NCBI RefSeq assembly: GCF_019799905.1
Contig: NZ_JABGCI010000001.1
Coordinates: 744,001-808,000 of the forward strand
Direction: 5' to 3'
DNA length: 64,000 bases
DNA from: Trujillonella endophytica
Lineage (GTDB): Bacteria; Actinomycetota; Actinomycetes; Mycobacteriales; Geodermatophilaceae
In this document: positions 1 through 11,468 of the stretch, in pieces
How the letters are laid out: each line of letters opens with the position of its first letter
Position numbering within the stretch: position 1 is the first letter of the stretch
The notes under the pieces: model-generated
Database searches by the model: none
What the model was told of the DNA's origin: nothing
What the model saw: the letters and a program-made list of their open reading frames with translations, nothing else
Position numbers and translations under genes: made by a program

Positions 1-1157
1 CCCTCATCCACGCGGCGACGATGGTCACCGCCGGCGTCTACCTGATCGCCCGGTCGGCGCCGATCTACGACCTGACGGAGACGGCGCGGACCGTCGTCCT
101 CGCCGTCGGCGCGGTCACCCTGCTGATCGGCGCGATCGCCGGCTGTGCCTACGACGACATCAAGAAGGTGTTGGCCTACTCGACGGTCAGCCAGATCGGC
201 TACATGTTCCTGGCCGTCGGGCTCGGGCCGGTCGGCTACGCCGCGGCCATCGCCCACCTGCTCGCCCACGGCTTCTTCAAGGCCGGCCTGTTCCTCGGGG
301 CCGGGTCGGTCATGCACGCCATGGACGACCAGGTGGACATGCGACGGTTCGGTGGGCTGGCCCGGAAGCTGCCGGTCACGTTCGTCACCTTCGGCCTGGG
401 CTACCTCGCGCTGATCGGGTTCCCGTTCCTGTCCGGCTACTGGACCAAGGACGCGATCATCGAGGCCGCGCTGGACCACGGCGGGGCCTGGGGCTGGGTG
501 CTCGGCGGAGTCGCCGTCCTCGGTGCCGGGCTGACCGCCTTCTACATGACCCGGCTGATGCTGATGACCTTCTTCGGCCGGGCGCGGTGGGCGCCCTCGG
601 CGCCCGGGCGGCCCACCCCGCACCCGCACGAGTCCCCGTCGGTGATGACCTCGCCGATGGTGGTGCTCGCCATCGGGTCGGTGGCGGCCGGCTTCCTGCT
701 CGTGCAGGCCTTCCCCCTCGACGAGTGGCTGACCCCGGTGTTCGGCGAGCCCGAGGAGGCCGAGCACGTGGTCGCGCCGGCGCTCGTGGGCATCGTCGTC
801 ACCGCGGTGATGGCGCTCGGCGTGCTGGCCGCGTGGCTGTTCGTCGGCCGCCGCGAGGTGCCGGCGGTGGCGCCCGAGCGGGTCTCGGTGGTCACCCGGG
901 CCGCCCGCAAGGCGCTCTACGCCGACACGATCAACGAGTCGCTGTTCATGCGGCCCGGACAGTGGCTCACCCGGGCGCTGGTGTGGGTGGACAACCGGGG
1001 CGTGGACGGCGCGGTGAACGGGATGGCCGCCGCCCTGGGTGGCTCGTCGTCCCGGCTGGGCCGCACGCAGACCGGGTTCGTCCGTACCTACGCGCTGGGG
1101 ATGCTCGGCGGCGCGGTGCTGGTCGCCGGTGCACTGCTGGCGGTGACGGCGGGATGA
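1..1157 (+). CDS. nuoL: NADH-quinone oxidoreductase subunit L, 3' part
   Basis: The gene enters from the left edge; the first complete codon is at base 3 and 384 residues remain of a family that is usually about 630 long. NuoL is the distal antiporter-like membrane subunit of complex I and couples electron flow to proton pumping. The first visible residues, [14 protein letters not shown], are the family's conserved channel helix. They are followed by the lysine helix ([18 protein letters not shown]) and the [13 protein letters not shown] segment. The C-terminal part holds several more hydrophobic helices. A stop at 1155-1157 precedes nuoM by 69 bases. The order nuoL-nuoM-nuoN is standard for the end of a 14-gene nuo operon. 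The upstream half is outside the window. Confidence 0.97.
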   Translation, partial: LIHAATMVTAGVYLIARSAPIYDLTETARTVVLAVGAVTLLIGAIAGCAYDDIKKVLAYSTVSQIGYMFLAVGLGPVGYAAAIAHLLAHGFFKAGLFLGAGSVMHAMDDQVDMRRFGGLARKLPVTFVTFGLGYLALIGFPFLSGYWTKDAIIEAALDHGGAWGWVLGGVAVLGAGLTAFYMTRLMLMTFFGRARWAPSAPGRPTPHPHESPSVMTSPMVVLAIGSVAAGFLLVQAFPLDEWLTPVFGEPEEAEHVVAPALVGIVVTAVMALGVLAAWLFVGRREVPAVAPERVSVVTRAARKALYADTINESLFMRPGQWLTRALVWVDNRGVDGAVNGMAAALGGSSSRLGRTQTGFVRTYALGMLGGAVLVAGALLAVTAG

Positions 1158-1226
1158 CCAGGCAGCAGAACCCCGGAGAGGTGTCCGAACAGTGAGCGGC
1201 CGAGACGAAGCCTGCGGAGTCGACCA

Positions 1227-2933
1227 GTGAACTCGTTCCCGTTCCTGCTGCTGATGATCGTGGTGCCCGCGGTCGGGGCGGCCGTCGTCGCGGCGCTCCC
1301 GCGCGGCCGTGACCTGCTGGCCAAGCAGATCGCCCTCGGCGTCAGCCTCGTCGTGCTGCTGCTCGCGGTGCTGGCCACCGTGGCGTTCGACACCGACGGC
1401 GACCGGTTCCAACTGACCAGCTCCGTGTCCTGGATCGACGACTTCGGCGTCTCCTTCGCCCTGGGGGTCGACGGCATCGCCCTGGTGATGCTGCTGCTGG
1501 TGGGCGTCCTCGTCCCGGTGGTCATCGGCGCCTCGTGGGACGACGAGCCGGTCGGGAACCGGTCGATGACCGTCTTCTTCGCCTGGATCCTGCTGCTCGA
1601 GGCGATGATGGTCGGGGTCTTCGCCGCGACCGACGTCTTCCTGTTCTACGTCTTCTTCGAGGCGATGCTCGTCCCGATGTACTTCCTGATCGGCAGCTTC
1701 GGCGGGCCGCGACGGCAGTACGCGGCGGTGAAGTTCTTCCTCTACAGCCTGGTCGGCGGCCTGATCATGCTGGCCGCGGTGATCGGCCTGTACGTCGTGA
1801 GCGCGAACCAGGGCGAGGGCAGCTTCGCCTTCGAGGTGCTCAACGCCATCGACATCGACCCCGACGTGCAGAAGCTGCTGTTCCTCGGCTTCTTCGTCGC
1901 CTTCGCGATCAAGGCGCCGCTGGTCCCGTTCCACACCTGGCTGCCCGATGCCGGTGCCGAGGCGCCGGTCGGGGGAGCGGTGCTGCTGGTCGGCGTCCTC
2001 GACAAGGTCGGGACCTTCGGCTTCCTGCGCTACTGCCTGCCGCTGTTCCCCGACGCCTCCCGCGACTTCGCCCCGTACGTGCTCGTCCTCGCCGTCGCCG
2101 GGGTGCTGTACGCAGCACTGCTGGCGATGGGGCAGAGCGACATGAAGCGGCTGGTGTCCTACACCTCGGTCGCGCACTTCGGGTTCATCGCGCTGGGGAT
2201 CTTCGCCTTCACCACCGAGGCCGGCACCGGCGCGGTGCTGTACATGGTCAACCACGGGATCGCGACCGGCCTGCTGTTCCTGGTCGTCGGCATGCTGATA
2301 GCCCGCGGTGGCTCCCGGCGGATCGCCGACTACGGCGGGGTGGCGGCGCAGGCCCCGGTGCTGGCCGGGGTCTTCCTGATCGCGGGTCTCGCGTCGCTGG
2401 CGCTGCCGGGCACCAACAGCTTCGTCAGCGAGTTCCTCGTGCTCGTCGGCTCGTTCCCGACCCGGCCGGTGTTCACCATCCTGGCCACCGTCGGCATCAT
2501 CCTGGCCGCGCTCTACGTGCTGCTCATGTACCAGCGCACCATGCACGGCCCCGTGCGCGGGCTGATGGACGGGCAGGGCCTGACGACGCCGGGCACGGGG
2601 GAGCCGACCGCCCCCGCCGGCTCCTCCGGGGCCACGTCCGCCACGGCGACGGCCACGGCCACGGCGACGGCGACGGCGACGGCGACGGCCACCGAGACCG
2701 TCACCAGCGCCCGGTGGATGCCCGACCTGAGCCGCCGGGAGATCGCCGTCGCCGCGCCCCTCGTGGCGCTGATCATCGCGCTGGGCGTGTACCCCCAGCC
2801 GCTCATCGACCTGATCGAGCCCGCCGTCGCCGCCACGGTCGACGACGTCGGCGGCGACCCCGGCGGGACGGTGCCCGAGATCGGGACGAACGGCGCCGAC
2901 ACCAGCGGTGCCGAGACTGAGGCGGGGAACTGA
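1227..2933 (+). CDS. nuoM: NADH-quinone oxidoreductase subunit M
   Basis: Second antiporter-like subunit of complex I, 568 residues, in the cytoplasmic membrane. The start is GTG at 1227 with a weak GGAG upstream. Family signatures are present: the helix-5 glutamate (FYVFFEAMLVPMYFLIG), the proton-channel lysines (AIKAPLVPFHTWLPDAGAEA and VLDKVGTFGFLRYC) and VSYTSVAHFGF. The protein is about 60 residues longer than usual because of a Gly/Thr/Ala-rich loop between the last two helices that includes nine Ala-Thr dipeptides (DNA 2640-2693). A further acidic tail follows the last helix. Its stop shares one base with the nuoN start (TGATG), so the two are probably translationally coupled. Confidence 0.97.
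   Translation: MNSFPFLLLMIVVPAVGAAVVAALPRGRDLLAKQIALGVSLVVLLLAVLATVAFDTDGDRFQLTSSVSWIDDFGVSFALGVDGIALVMLLLVGVLVPVVIGASWDDEPVGNRSMTVFFAWILLLEAMMVGVFAATDVFLFYVFFEAMLVPMYFLIGSFGGPRRQYAAVKFFLYSLVGGLIMLAAVIGLYVVSANQGEGSFAFEVLNAIDIDPDVQKLLFLGFFVAFAIKAPLVPFHTWLPDAGAEAPVGGAVLLVGVLDKVGTFGFLRYCLPLFPDASRDFAPYVLVLAVAGVLYAALLAMGQSDMKRLVSYTSVAHFGFIALGIFAFTTEAGTGAVLYMVNHGIATGLLFLVVGMLIARGGSRRIADYGGVAAQAPVLAGVFLIAGLASLALPGTNSFVSEFLVLVGSFPTRPVFTILATVGIILAALYVLLMYQRTMHGPVRGLMDGQGLTTPGTGEPTAPAGSSGATSATATATATATATATATATETVTSARWMPDLSRREIAVAAPLVALIIALGVYPQPLIDLIEPAVAATVDDVGGDPGGTVPEIGTNGADTSGAETEAGN
2640..2693 (+). repeat. Hexanucleotide tandem repeat inside nuoM
   Basis: Nine successive GCN-ACN codon pairs, mostly ACGGCG and ACGGCC, encode nine Ala-Thr dipeptides in a predicted loop of NuoM. 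The array is in frame, and a gain or loss of whole units would keep the reading frame. Third-position differences (GCC or GCG; final ACC) show that it is an imperfect repeat. Confidence 0.9.
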
Positions 2934-4492
2934 TGATCGAGGCACCGGACCTCTCGTACGCGGCGCTGGCGCCGCTGCTGTTCCTGTTCGGCGCGGCCTG
3001 CGTCGGGGTGCTCGTCGAGGCGTTCGCACCCCGCGAGGCCCGCCACCCGGCGCAGGTCGCCGTCGCGCTCGTCGGCACCGTGGGCGGGCTCGTCAGCGCG
3101 ATCCTGCTCGCCGCCACCCGCGACCTGTCCGGCGACGGCGCCGAGGTGACCGCCGACGGAGCCCTGGCCGTCGACGGGGCCGGGATCTTCCTGCAGGCGA
3201 CCATCGCCGGTCTCGGTGCGCTGTCGATCCTGCTGTTCGCCGAGCGCTCCCTGGACCCGGCCCGGTCGTCGTTCGTCGCCTCCGCCGCCGTCCCCGCCGG
3301 CAGTCCCCGCGACCGCGAGCTGCTGACGGCGGACCGCGTGCAGACCGAGGTGTACCCGCTGGCGACCTTCGCCATCGGCGGCATGATGCTGTTCGTCGCG
3401 GCCAACGACCTGCTGGTCATGTTCATCGCGCTCGAGGTGCTCAGCCTCCCGCTGTACCTCATCTGCGGGCTGGCCCGCCGCCGCCGGCTGCTGTCCCAGG
3501 AGGCGGCGGTCAAGTACTTCCTGCTGGGCGCCTTCGCCTCCGCCTTCTTCCTCTACGGCCTCGCGCTGGTCTACGGCGCCACCGGCAGCGTCCGGCTGTC
3601 GACCATCTCGGAGTCGGTGACCACCGGCGGCGGGGACACCCTCCTCGTCCTGGGCCTGGCCCTGCTGATCGTCGGGCTGATGTTCAAGGCCAGCGTCGCG
3701 CCGTTCCACACCTGGACGCCGGACGTGTACCAGGGCGCGCCCACGCCGGTCACGGCCTTCATGGCCGCGTGCACGAAGGTCGCCGCCTTCGGCGCGATAA
3801 TGCGGCTGCTCTACGTCGGCTTCGGCACCGACGAGTGGACCTGGCGGCCGCTGGTCTACGGCATCGCGATCGTGTCGATGATCGTGGGCGCCGTCCTCGG
3901 GCTGACCCAGACCGACCTCAAGCGGATGCTGGCGTACTCCTCGATCGCGCACGCGGGGTTCCTGCTCACCGGCGTGCTCGGCTTCGACGCGACCGGCGAC
4001 AGCCCGGGCCTGGCGGCCACGCTGTTCTACCTGCTCGTCTACGGGCTCACGACGCTGGGCGCCTTCGCCGTCCTCACCATGATCCGGGACGGCGACGGTG
4101 AGGCCACGCACCTGTCGCAGTGGGCCGGCCTGGCCCAGCGGGCGCCCGTGGTGGCGGCGGTGATGACGCTGTTCCTCCTGGCGCTGGCCGGGATCCCGCT
4201 CACGAGCGGCTTCACCGGCAAGTTCGCCGTCTTCCGGGCGGCCATCGACGACGGGGCCTGGCCGCTGGCCGTGGTCGCGCTCCTGGCCAGCGCCGTGGCG
4301 GCGTTCTTCTACCTGAGGGTCGTCGTCCTCATGTACTTCTCCGAGCCCCTGGCCGACGGCCCGACGGTCGGCGTCCCCGGCCTGCCCACGACGATCGTGC
4401 TCGCGGTGACCGCCGCCGCCACCCTCGTCCTGGGGATCGTGCCCGGGTCGGTGCTCGATCTCGCAGGCCAGGCGGCTAACCTCGTCGGTTGA
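2933..4492 (+). CDS. nuoN: NADH-quinone oxidoreductase subunit N
   Basis: Third antiporter-like subunit of complex I, 519 residues, an integral membrane protein. The ATG overlaps the nuoM stop by one base. Visible signatures are MFKASVAPFHTWTPDVYQGA (channel lysine plus the PDVYQGAP motif specific to NuoN), CTKVAAFGAIMR, and DLKRMLAYSSIAHAGF. Length and hydrophobic profile fit the family. It is the last nuo gene. Its stop again overlaps the next gene's ATG by one base, so the downstream prenyl synthase is probably expressed from the same transcript. That is a sensible link, since complex I of actinobacteria reduces menaquinone. Confidence 0.97.
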   Translation: MIEAPDLSYAALAPLLFLFGAACVGVLVEAFAPREARHPAQVAVALVGTVGGLVSAILLAATRDLSGDGAEVTADGALAVDGAGIFLQATIAGLGALSILLFAERSLDPARSSFVASAAVPAGSPRDRELLTADRVQTEVYPLATFAIGGMMLFVAANDLLVMFIALEVLSLPLYLICGLARRRRLLSQEAAVKYFLLGAFASAFFLYGLALVYGATGSVRLSTISESVTTGGGDTLLVLGLALLIVGLMFKASVAPFHTWTPDVYQGAPTPVTAFMAACTKVAAFGAIMRLLYVGFGTDEWTWRPLVYGIAIVSMIVGAVLGLTQTDLKRMLAYSSIAHAGFLLTGVLGFDATGDSPGLAATLFYLLVYGLTTLGAFAVLTMIRDGDGEATHLSQWAGLAQRAPVVAAVMTLFLLALAGIPLTSGFTGKFAVFRAAIDDGAWPLAVVALLASAVAAFFYLRVVVLMYFSEPLADGPTVGVPGLPTTIVLAVTAAATLVLGIVPGSVLDLAGQAANLVG

Positions 4493-5550
4493 TGACCGGA
4501 GCCAACGCCGCAGTCGACGGATCGCCACCCGCTGAGGTCTGGCACCGCGGCTCCGCCCCGGCGTCCACGATCGGCGCCTGGCTGCCCGAGGGCGCCCTCG
4601 GCGACGCCCTCGCCGAGGGCCTGACCCGGGTGGAGACGGCCCTCACGGCGTCCGTCGACAGCCCGCACCCGTTCGTCCGGGAGGCCGCCGCGCACCTCAT
4701 GGCCGCCGGCGGCAAGCGCTTCCGGCCCATGCTGGCGCTCCTGGCCGCTCAGCTCGGCGACCCGACGGCGCGGGGGGTCACCGAGTCGGCGGTCGTCTGC
4801 GAGCTCACCCACCTGGCGACGCTGTACCACGACGACGTCATGGACGAGGCCGCCGTGCGCCGCGGGGCGCCCAGCGCCAACACCCGCTGGAGCAACAGCG
4901 TCGCCATCCTCACCGGCGACTTCCTCTTCGCCCGCGCCTCGGACCTGCTGGCCGACCTCGGTCCCGAGGCCGTGCGCGTGCAGGCCCGGACGTTCGAGCG
5001 GCTGGTCACCGGGCAGATCCGCGAGACCGTCGGCCCCGGGCCCGACGACGACCCGGTCGACCACTACCTGCAGGTGCTGGCCGACAAGACCGGCTCGCTG
5101 GTGGCCACCTCCGCTCGGTTCGGTGCCTCCTTCGCCGGGCTGGACGCCGGCCTCGTCGAGTCGCTGACCGCCTTCGGCGAGGAGGTCGGGGTCGCCTTCC
5201 AGCTCTCCGACGACCTGCTCGACATCGTCAGCGAGGGCGGGGCGTCCGGGAAGTCGCCCGGCACCGACCTGCGCGAGGGCATCGCCACCCTGCCGGTGCT
5301 GTTCGTCCTCGCCGGCGACGACCCCGCCGAGGACCGGCTGCGCGCGCTCGTCGCCGCCCCGGTGAACGACGACGCAGAGCACGCCGAGGCGCTGGCCCTG
5401 CTGCGGTCCTCGGCGTCCCTGGAGCGCGCCACGCAGGTGCTGGGGGAGTACGCCGACCGTGCCCGCGCCCGGCTCGCCGAGGTCCCGGCGGGCGAGGTCC
5501 GCGAGGCGCTGTCGGCCCTCTGCGACTACGTGGTGACGCGCACCAGCTGA
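4492..5550 (+). CDS. Polyprenyl diphosphate synthase (menaquinone side chain type)
   Basis: Trans-isoprenyl diphosphate synthase of 352 residues; it condenses isopentenyl diphosphate onto an allylic primer. The two aspartate-rich metal-binding motifs are present: DDVMD at about residues 114-118 and DDLLD at about 240-244. GGKRFRPMLALLAAQ and the FLFARASDLL segment also fit the family. The ATG at 4492 overlaps the nuoN stop (TGATG); an in-frame TTG three bases upstream is less likely. In M. tuberculosis the related grcC1 lies beside htpX, which is also nearby here. Coupling to nuo suggests that it makes the isoprenoid tail of menaquinone. Product chain length cannot be read from the sequence. 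Confidence 0.92.
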   Translation: MTGANAAVDGSPPAEVWHRGSAPASTIGAWLPEGALGDALAEGLTRVETALTASVDSPHPFVREAAAHLMAAGGKRFRPMLALLAAQLGDPTARGVTESAVVCELTHLATLYHDDVMDEAAVRRGAPSANTRWSNSVAILTGDFLFARASDLLADLGPEAVRVQARTFERLVTGQIRETVGPGPDDDPVDHYLQVLADKTGSLVATSARFGASFAGLDAGLVESLTAFGEEVGVAFQLSDDLLDIVSEGGASGKSPGTDLREGIATLPVLFVLAGDDPAEDRLRALVAAPVNDDAEHAEALALLRSSASLERATQVLGEYADRARARLAEVPAGEVREALSALCDYVVTRTS

Positions 5551-5573
5551 CCAGCGGCAGGGATGCTGGGGAG

Positions 5574-6752
5574 GTGCCCGCTCCCCGCCTCCTGCCGACC
5601 GTCCTCTGCGCCGCCCTGCTGAGCGCCTGCGGTGCCTCCGGCGACGGCGACGGCGGGGGCGGGGGCGGGACCGGCGCCACGCCGACGGACGCGCCCGAGC
5701 TGCGCGTCACCGTCGTCGCCGACGGGCTGGACCACCCGTGGGACGTCGCCCAGGCCCCCGACGGCACCCTCCTGGTCGACGAGCGGGCCGGCGGGCTGAC
5801 GGCGGTGCTGCCCGACGGCACGGTGCGCGAGGTCGCGGCCGACTTCGACGACCTCTTCGCCGACGGCGAGACCGGCCTGATGGGACTGGCGCTGGACCCC
5901 GCGTTCGACCGGAACCGCCGCTTCTACACCTGCCAGGGCACGCGGGACGCCGGGCCGGCGATCGAGGTCCTCGCCTGGAGGATGGCCGCCGACTGGTCCG
6001 CGGCCACCCGGGTCGCCGACCCGCTCATCGGCGGGATCCCCGTGAACGAGGCGTCCGGCCGGCACGGCGGCTGCCGGGTGGAGTTCGCCGCCGACGGCGC
6101 ACTGCTCGTGGGCACCGGCGACAACGCCGTCGGCACCAACCCCCAGGACCTCGGCACCCTGGCGGGCAAGGTCCTCCGGGCCGATCCCGCGACCGGCGCG
6201 GCCCTCCCCGACAACCCCTTCGCCGGCCCCGGCGACGGCGCGCAGGACCTCGTCTGGACCTACGGGCACCGCAACGTGCAGGGGCTGGCGGTCCGGCCCG
6301 GCAGCGGGCAGGTGTTCTCCGTCGAGCACGGCCCGGACCGGGACGACGAGGTGAACCTCCTGCAGCCGGGCGCCAACCACGGCTGGGACCCCGACGGCGA
6401 CGGCAGCTACGACGAGAGCGTCCCCATGACCGATCCCGACATCCCGGGAGCGGTCGCCGCGGTGTGGAGCTCCGGCAACCCGACCATCGCCACCTCGGGC
6501 GCCACGTTCCTGGCCGGCGCGGACTGGGGCAGCTACGACGGGCTGCTCGTCGTCGGCGTGCAGAAGGACACCGGCCTGCTGGCGCTGCGGCTCGACGAGG
6601 AGGGCCGGCTGGTGGAGCAGTTCCGCGTCCCCGAGCTCGAGGACCGGTACGGCCGCCTGCGCACTCCGCAGCTGGGCACCGACGGCGCCCTCTACGTCAC
6701 CACCGACAACGGCGACGGCGAGGACCAGCTCCTCCGCGTCGAGCCGGCCTGA
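5574..6752 (+). CDS. PQQ-dependent sugar dehydrogenase-like lipoprotein (GSDH family)
   Basis: Exported beta-propeller of 392 residues. The N-terminus is a lipoprotein signal (RLLPTVLCAALLSAC) with the lipobox cysteine at residue 19, followed by a Gly/Asp linker, so the protein should be anchored outside the membrane. Soluble aldose dehydrogenase features are visible: DHPWDVAQAPDG at the start of the fold, GRHGGCRVEFAADGALLVGTGDN, EHGPDRDDEVNLLQPGANHGWD, and a C-terminal GALYVTTDNGDG repeat. Such enzymes oxidise sugars with PQQ; no PQQ biosynthesis genes are in the window, so the substrate and cofactor supply are unknown. The start is GTG at 5574. The gene is convergent with the next one, with a single base between their stop codons. 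Confidence 0.88.
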   Translation: MPAPRLLPTVLCAALLSACGASGDGDGGGGGGTGATPTDAPELRVTVVADGLDHPWDVAQAPDGTLLVDERAGGLTAVLPDGTVREVAADFDDLFADGETGLMGLALDPAFDRNRRFYTCQGTRDAGPAIEVLAWRMAADWSAATRVADPLIGGIPVNEASGRHGGCRVEFAADGALLVGTGDNAVGTNPQDLGTLAGKVLRADPATGAALPDNPFAGPGDGAQDLVWTYGHRNVQGLAVRPGSGQVFSVEHGPDRDDEVNLLQPGANHGWDPDGDGSYDESVPMTDPDIPGAVAAVWSSGNPTIATSGATFLAGADWGSYDGLLVVGVQKDTGLLALRLDEEGRLVEQFRVPELEDRYGRLRTPQLGTDGALYVTTDNGDGEDQLLRVEPA

Positions 6753-6753
6753 G

Positions 6754-7140
6754 TCAGCCCCGGGGCGCGGTCAGCTCGAGCGCGATGCCGTCGGGGTCCC
6801 GGAAGTTCAGCACGAGCGCGTAGTCGGTCTCCTCGGTCGGGGTGAACCGGGCACCGCGCTGGGCGAGCCGCCGCTCCACGTCGTCCAGGTCGGCCCGGGT
6901 GCAACCGAACGACAGGTGGTCCAGCCCGGGTGCGCGCTCGTCGAACGCCGGCGCTGCCGACTCGGAGTGCCGGCGGAGGACGAGGACGGTCCCGTCGGGC
7001 AGCTGCCCGTAGACGAAGGCCGTGGTGGCCGTCGCCCCGTCCTGCAGGGGCGTCCAGTCGAGGACGGCCGAGTACCACTCGCGGCTGACGTTCAGGTCGG
7101 AGACGGTCAGTCCGACGTGGGAGATCCCGGCGATGGCCAT
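6754..7140 (-). CDS. VOC (glyoxalase/bleomycin resistance) family protein
   Basis: Protein of 128 residues with one vicinal-oxygen-chelate domain. The opening GISHVGLTVSDLNVSREWYS has the first metal-ligand histidine, LDHLSFGC supplies the second histidine region, and DPDGIALELTAP supplies the C-terminal glutamate. These match the beta-alpha-beta-beta-beta fold of dioxygenases, lyases and binding proteins; the substrate cannot be predicted. The start is ATG at 7140. It stands alone between a convergent gene and the korAB terminator. Confidence 0.85.
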   Translation of the reverse strand: MAIAGISHVGLTVSDLNVSREWYSAVLDWTPLQDGATATTAFVYGQLPDGTVLVLRRHSESAAPAFDERAPGLDHLSFGCTRADLDDVERRLAQRGARFTPTEETDYALVLNFRDPDGIALELTAPRG

Positions 7141-7201
7141 CGGGTGATCCTGTCGGCCCCGGGCGGGCAGGGGAAGCCCGACGTCCGCCTGCTGAGACGA
7201 C

Positions 7202-7236
7202 GCAGGGCCCGTCCCCCCCGAGGGGACGGGCCCTGC
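7202..7236 (-). terminator. Intrinsic terminator of korAB
   Basis: A perfect 15-bp stem (7202-7216 with 7222-7236) closes a five-base loop, 13 bases beyond the korB stop. No clear T-run follows, which is usual for GC-rich actinobacteria. It separates korAB from the VOC gene on the same strand. Confidence 0.75.
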
Positions 7237-7248
7237 CTGTGCCGTGTG

Positions 7249-8348
7249 TCAGGCGCTGACGGTCCAGGTGTCGTTCCCGCCGAGGATCGCGTCGAGGTCG
7301 TCGCTGCCCTGGGCCGCGGCGACGTCCAGCTGCTCGGCCATCATCCGGTCGTACGTCGCCTTCTGCACGGAGCGGAAGACGCCCATCGGCGTGTACCGGA
7401 GGTCCTGGCTGGAGAGCCGGGACAGCGCGTACGCGTAGGACGAGTCCTCCCGGTGCGCGTCGTGGACGACGATCTGGGACGCGTCGACCTGGTTGGTCTC
7501 GGCGATCCGGAGTCCGCCGAAGTCGTCGCGGACGACGCACGCGGCGCCGTCGGGCCCGAAGACCAGCGGCTCACCGTGGACCAGCGGGATCGACCACTGG
7601 GTGCCCGTGGTCGGGTCCTTGAGCAGGTCGAACGCGCCGTCGTTGAAGATGTTGCAGTTCTGGTAGATCTCCACCAGCGCGGTGCCCTGGTGCTCCGCGG
7701 CCTGGCGGAGCACGTCGGTCAGGCCCTTGCGGTCGGAGTCCATGGCGCGGCCGACGAAGGTGGCCTCCGCGCCGATGGCCAGCGAGACCGGGTTGAACGG
7801 GTGGTCCAGCGACCCCATCGGCGTGGACTTGGTGACCTTGCCGACCTCGGAGGTGGGCGAGTACTGGCCCTTGGTCAGCCCGTAGATCCGGTTGTTGAAC
7901 AGCAGGATCGTGATGTTGACGTTGCGGCGCAGCGCGTGGATCAGGTGGTTGCCGCCGATGGACAGCGAGTCGCCGTCACCGGTCACGACCCACACCGAGA
8001 GATCGGGACGCGAGACGGCCAGGCCGGTGGCGATCGCCGGGGCGCGGCCGTGGATCGAGTGCATCCCGTAGGTGTTCATGTAGTACGGGAACCGGGAGGA
8101 GCAGCCGATCCCGGACACGATGACCATGTCCTCGCGGGCGATGCCGAGGCTGGGCAGGAAGCTCTGGACCGCGTTGAGGATGACGTAGTCACCGCACCCG
8201 GGGCACCAGCGGACCTCCTGGTCGGTCTTGAAGTCCTTGGCCTTGAGGGCCGTCTGCTTCTCGCCCTGGGTGCTGACCGACGCGGCGATCGCGGCGTCGA
8301 TGGGGTTCGACGTGGGCATGCCGAGGTCGTGCACGTGATCGGTGGTGC

Positions 8349-8352
<4 letters not shown>
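7249..8352 (-). CDS. korB: 2-oxoglutarate:ferredoxin oxidoreductase beta subunit
   Basis: Thiamine-diphosphate subunit of 367 residues that, with KorA, oxidatively decarboxylates 2-oxoglutarate to succinyl-CoA and reduces ferredoxin. Seen in the sequence: WCPGCGDYVILNAV (CxxC at the cluster side), GIGCSSRFPYYMNTYG, and the ThDP/Mg motif that runs from GDGDSLSIGG to NNRIYGLTKGQYSPTS. The ATG at 8352 overlaps the korA stop by four bases (ATGA). The reading frame stays open far upstream inside korA, but only the part from this ATG resembles the family. Homologues in M. tuberculosis (Rv2454c) support a CoA-dependent branch of the TCA cycle. Confidence 0.95.
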
Positions 8353-10298
<1,946 letters not shown>

Positions 10299-10544
10299 CA
10301 GTGATCTACCTCCACCGGACGAGGTTACGTGTGTGTGAATGAACAGGGGTGTGGAATCGCACACTTCGGGGTGCCCTGTCACGCATGGCGAGATCCTGTC
10401 ACGCAGATCGAGACGGTGAGCATGTCTTGGGCGCGCTTTACGTACTGAACACGTTCCACGAACCTGTCATTCCCTCCCGCGTCGAGCGGTCCGGCGCCGG
10501 CCCCGGGCGGGGAACGGCGTTCCGGGGGCCCGCGTTGAGCGGGC
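10299..10544. promoter_or_regulatory. Divergent korA/htpX control region
   Basis: The 246-base spacer must contain the promoters of korAB (leftward) and htpX (rightward). Two exact copies of CCTGTCACGCA begin at 10375 and 10395, exactly 20 bases apart, so they face the same side of the helix. An inverted repeat GTGTG-N6-CACAC lies at 10349-10364. These look like operator sites; the cognate regulator is unknown. No -10/-35 pair could be assigned with confidence. Confidence 0.5.
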
Positions 10545-11423
10545 GTGCACCGCTGGAACAACGCGCTGAAGACGGCCCTGCTGCTGGGCCTGATGGGCGG
10601 GCTCATCCTCCTCGCGGGCGCGCTCATCGGCGGTCGAGGGGGACTGCTCGTCGCCCTCGTGATCGCCCTTGCCGTGAACGGGTTCGCCTACTTCAACTCC
10701 GACAAGCTGGCGCTGCGGTCGATGCGGGCGTTCCCGGTGACCGAGACCCAGGCCCCGCAGCTGTACGCGATCGTCCGGGAGCTGGCGACGGAGGCCCGCC
10801 AGCCCGTGCCCCGCCTGTACGTCAGCCCCACGGACCAGCCCAACGCGTTCGCCACCGGGCGCAACCCGCGCAACGCCGCCGTCTGCTGCACGCAGGGCAT
10901 CCTCGAGCTGCTCGACCGCCGGGAGCTGCGCGGCGTCCTGGCCCACGAGCTCTCCCACGTCTACAACCGGGACATCCTGATCAGCTCGGTCGCGGGCGCG
11001 ATGGCCACCGTGATCACGTACCTGGCCCACATGGCGATGTTCGCCTCCCTGTTCGGCGGCCGGTCCGACGACGACCGCGGGGGTGGCAACGCCCTCGGGG
11101 CGCTGCTGCTGGTCTTCCTCGGTCCGGTCGCGGCCGGGCTCGTGCGGATGGCGGTCAGCCGCAGCCGCGAGTACCAGGCCGACGCGACCGGCGCGCAGCT
11201 CTCCCAGGACCCCCTGGCCCTCGCCTCGGCACTGCGCAAGATCGAGCGCGGGGCGACCACCCGCCCGCTGCCCCAGGACGACCGGCTGGTCACCCAGAGC
11301 CACCTGATGATCGCCAACCCGTTCCGTGGCTCGGGGCTGGCGTCCCTGTTCTCCACCCACCCGCCCATGGCCGAGCGGATCGCCCGGCTCGAGCAGCTGG
11401 CCCGGGACCGCGGCCAGTCCTGA
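10545..11423 (+). CDS. htpX: Membrane zinc metalloprotease HtpX (M48B)
   Basis: Membrane-bound quality-control protease of 292 residues. Two hydrophobic helices near the N-terminus (residues about 7-50) precede the catalytic domain. The zinc motif HELSH is at residues 134-138, and the third ligand glutamate is in [11 protein letters not shown] (E209). A hydrophobic pair (residues about 148-200) separates them, as in HtpX. The active site faces the cytoplasm in this family, where it degrades misfolded membrane proteins. The start is GTG at 10545 with no strong ribosome-binding site. In M. tuberculosis htpX also neighbours grcC1 and a yajQ-type gene, so the order here is ancestral. Confidence 0.95.
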   Translation: MHRWNNALKTALLLGLMGGLILLAGALIGGRGGLLVALVIALAVNGFAYFNSDKLALRSMRAFPVTETQAPQLYAIVRELATEARQPVPRLYVSPTDQPNAFATGRNPRNAAVCCTQGILELLDRRELRGVLAHELSHVYNRDILISSVAGAMATVITYLAHMAMFASLFGGRSDDDRGGGNALGALLLVFLGPVAAGLVRMAVSRSREYQADATGAQLSQDPLALASALRKIERGATTRPLPQDDRLVTQSHLMIANPFRGSGLASLFSTHPPMAERIARLEQLARDRGQS

Positions 11424-11468
11424 CCGCGGCGCCACCTACGCTCCCGCGAGGACGACGGGAGGAGCGGA

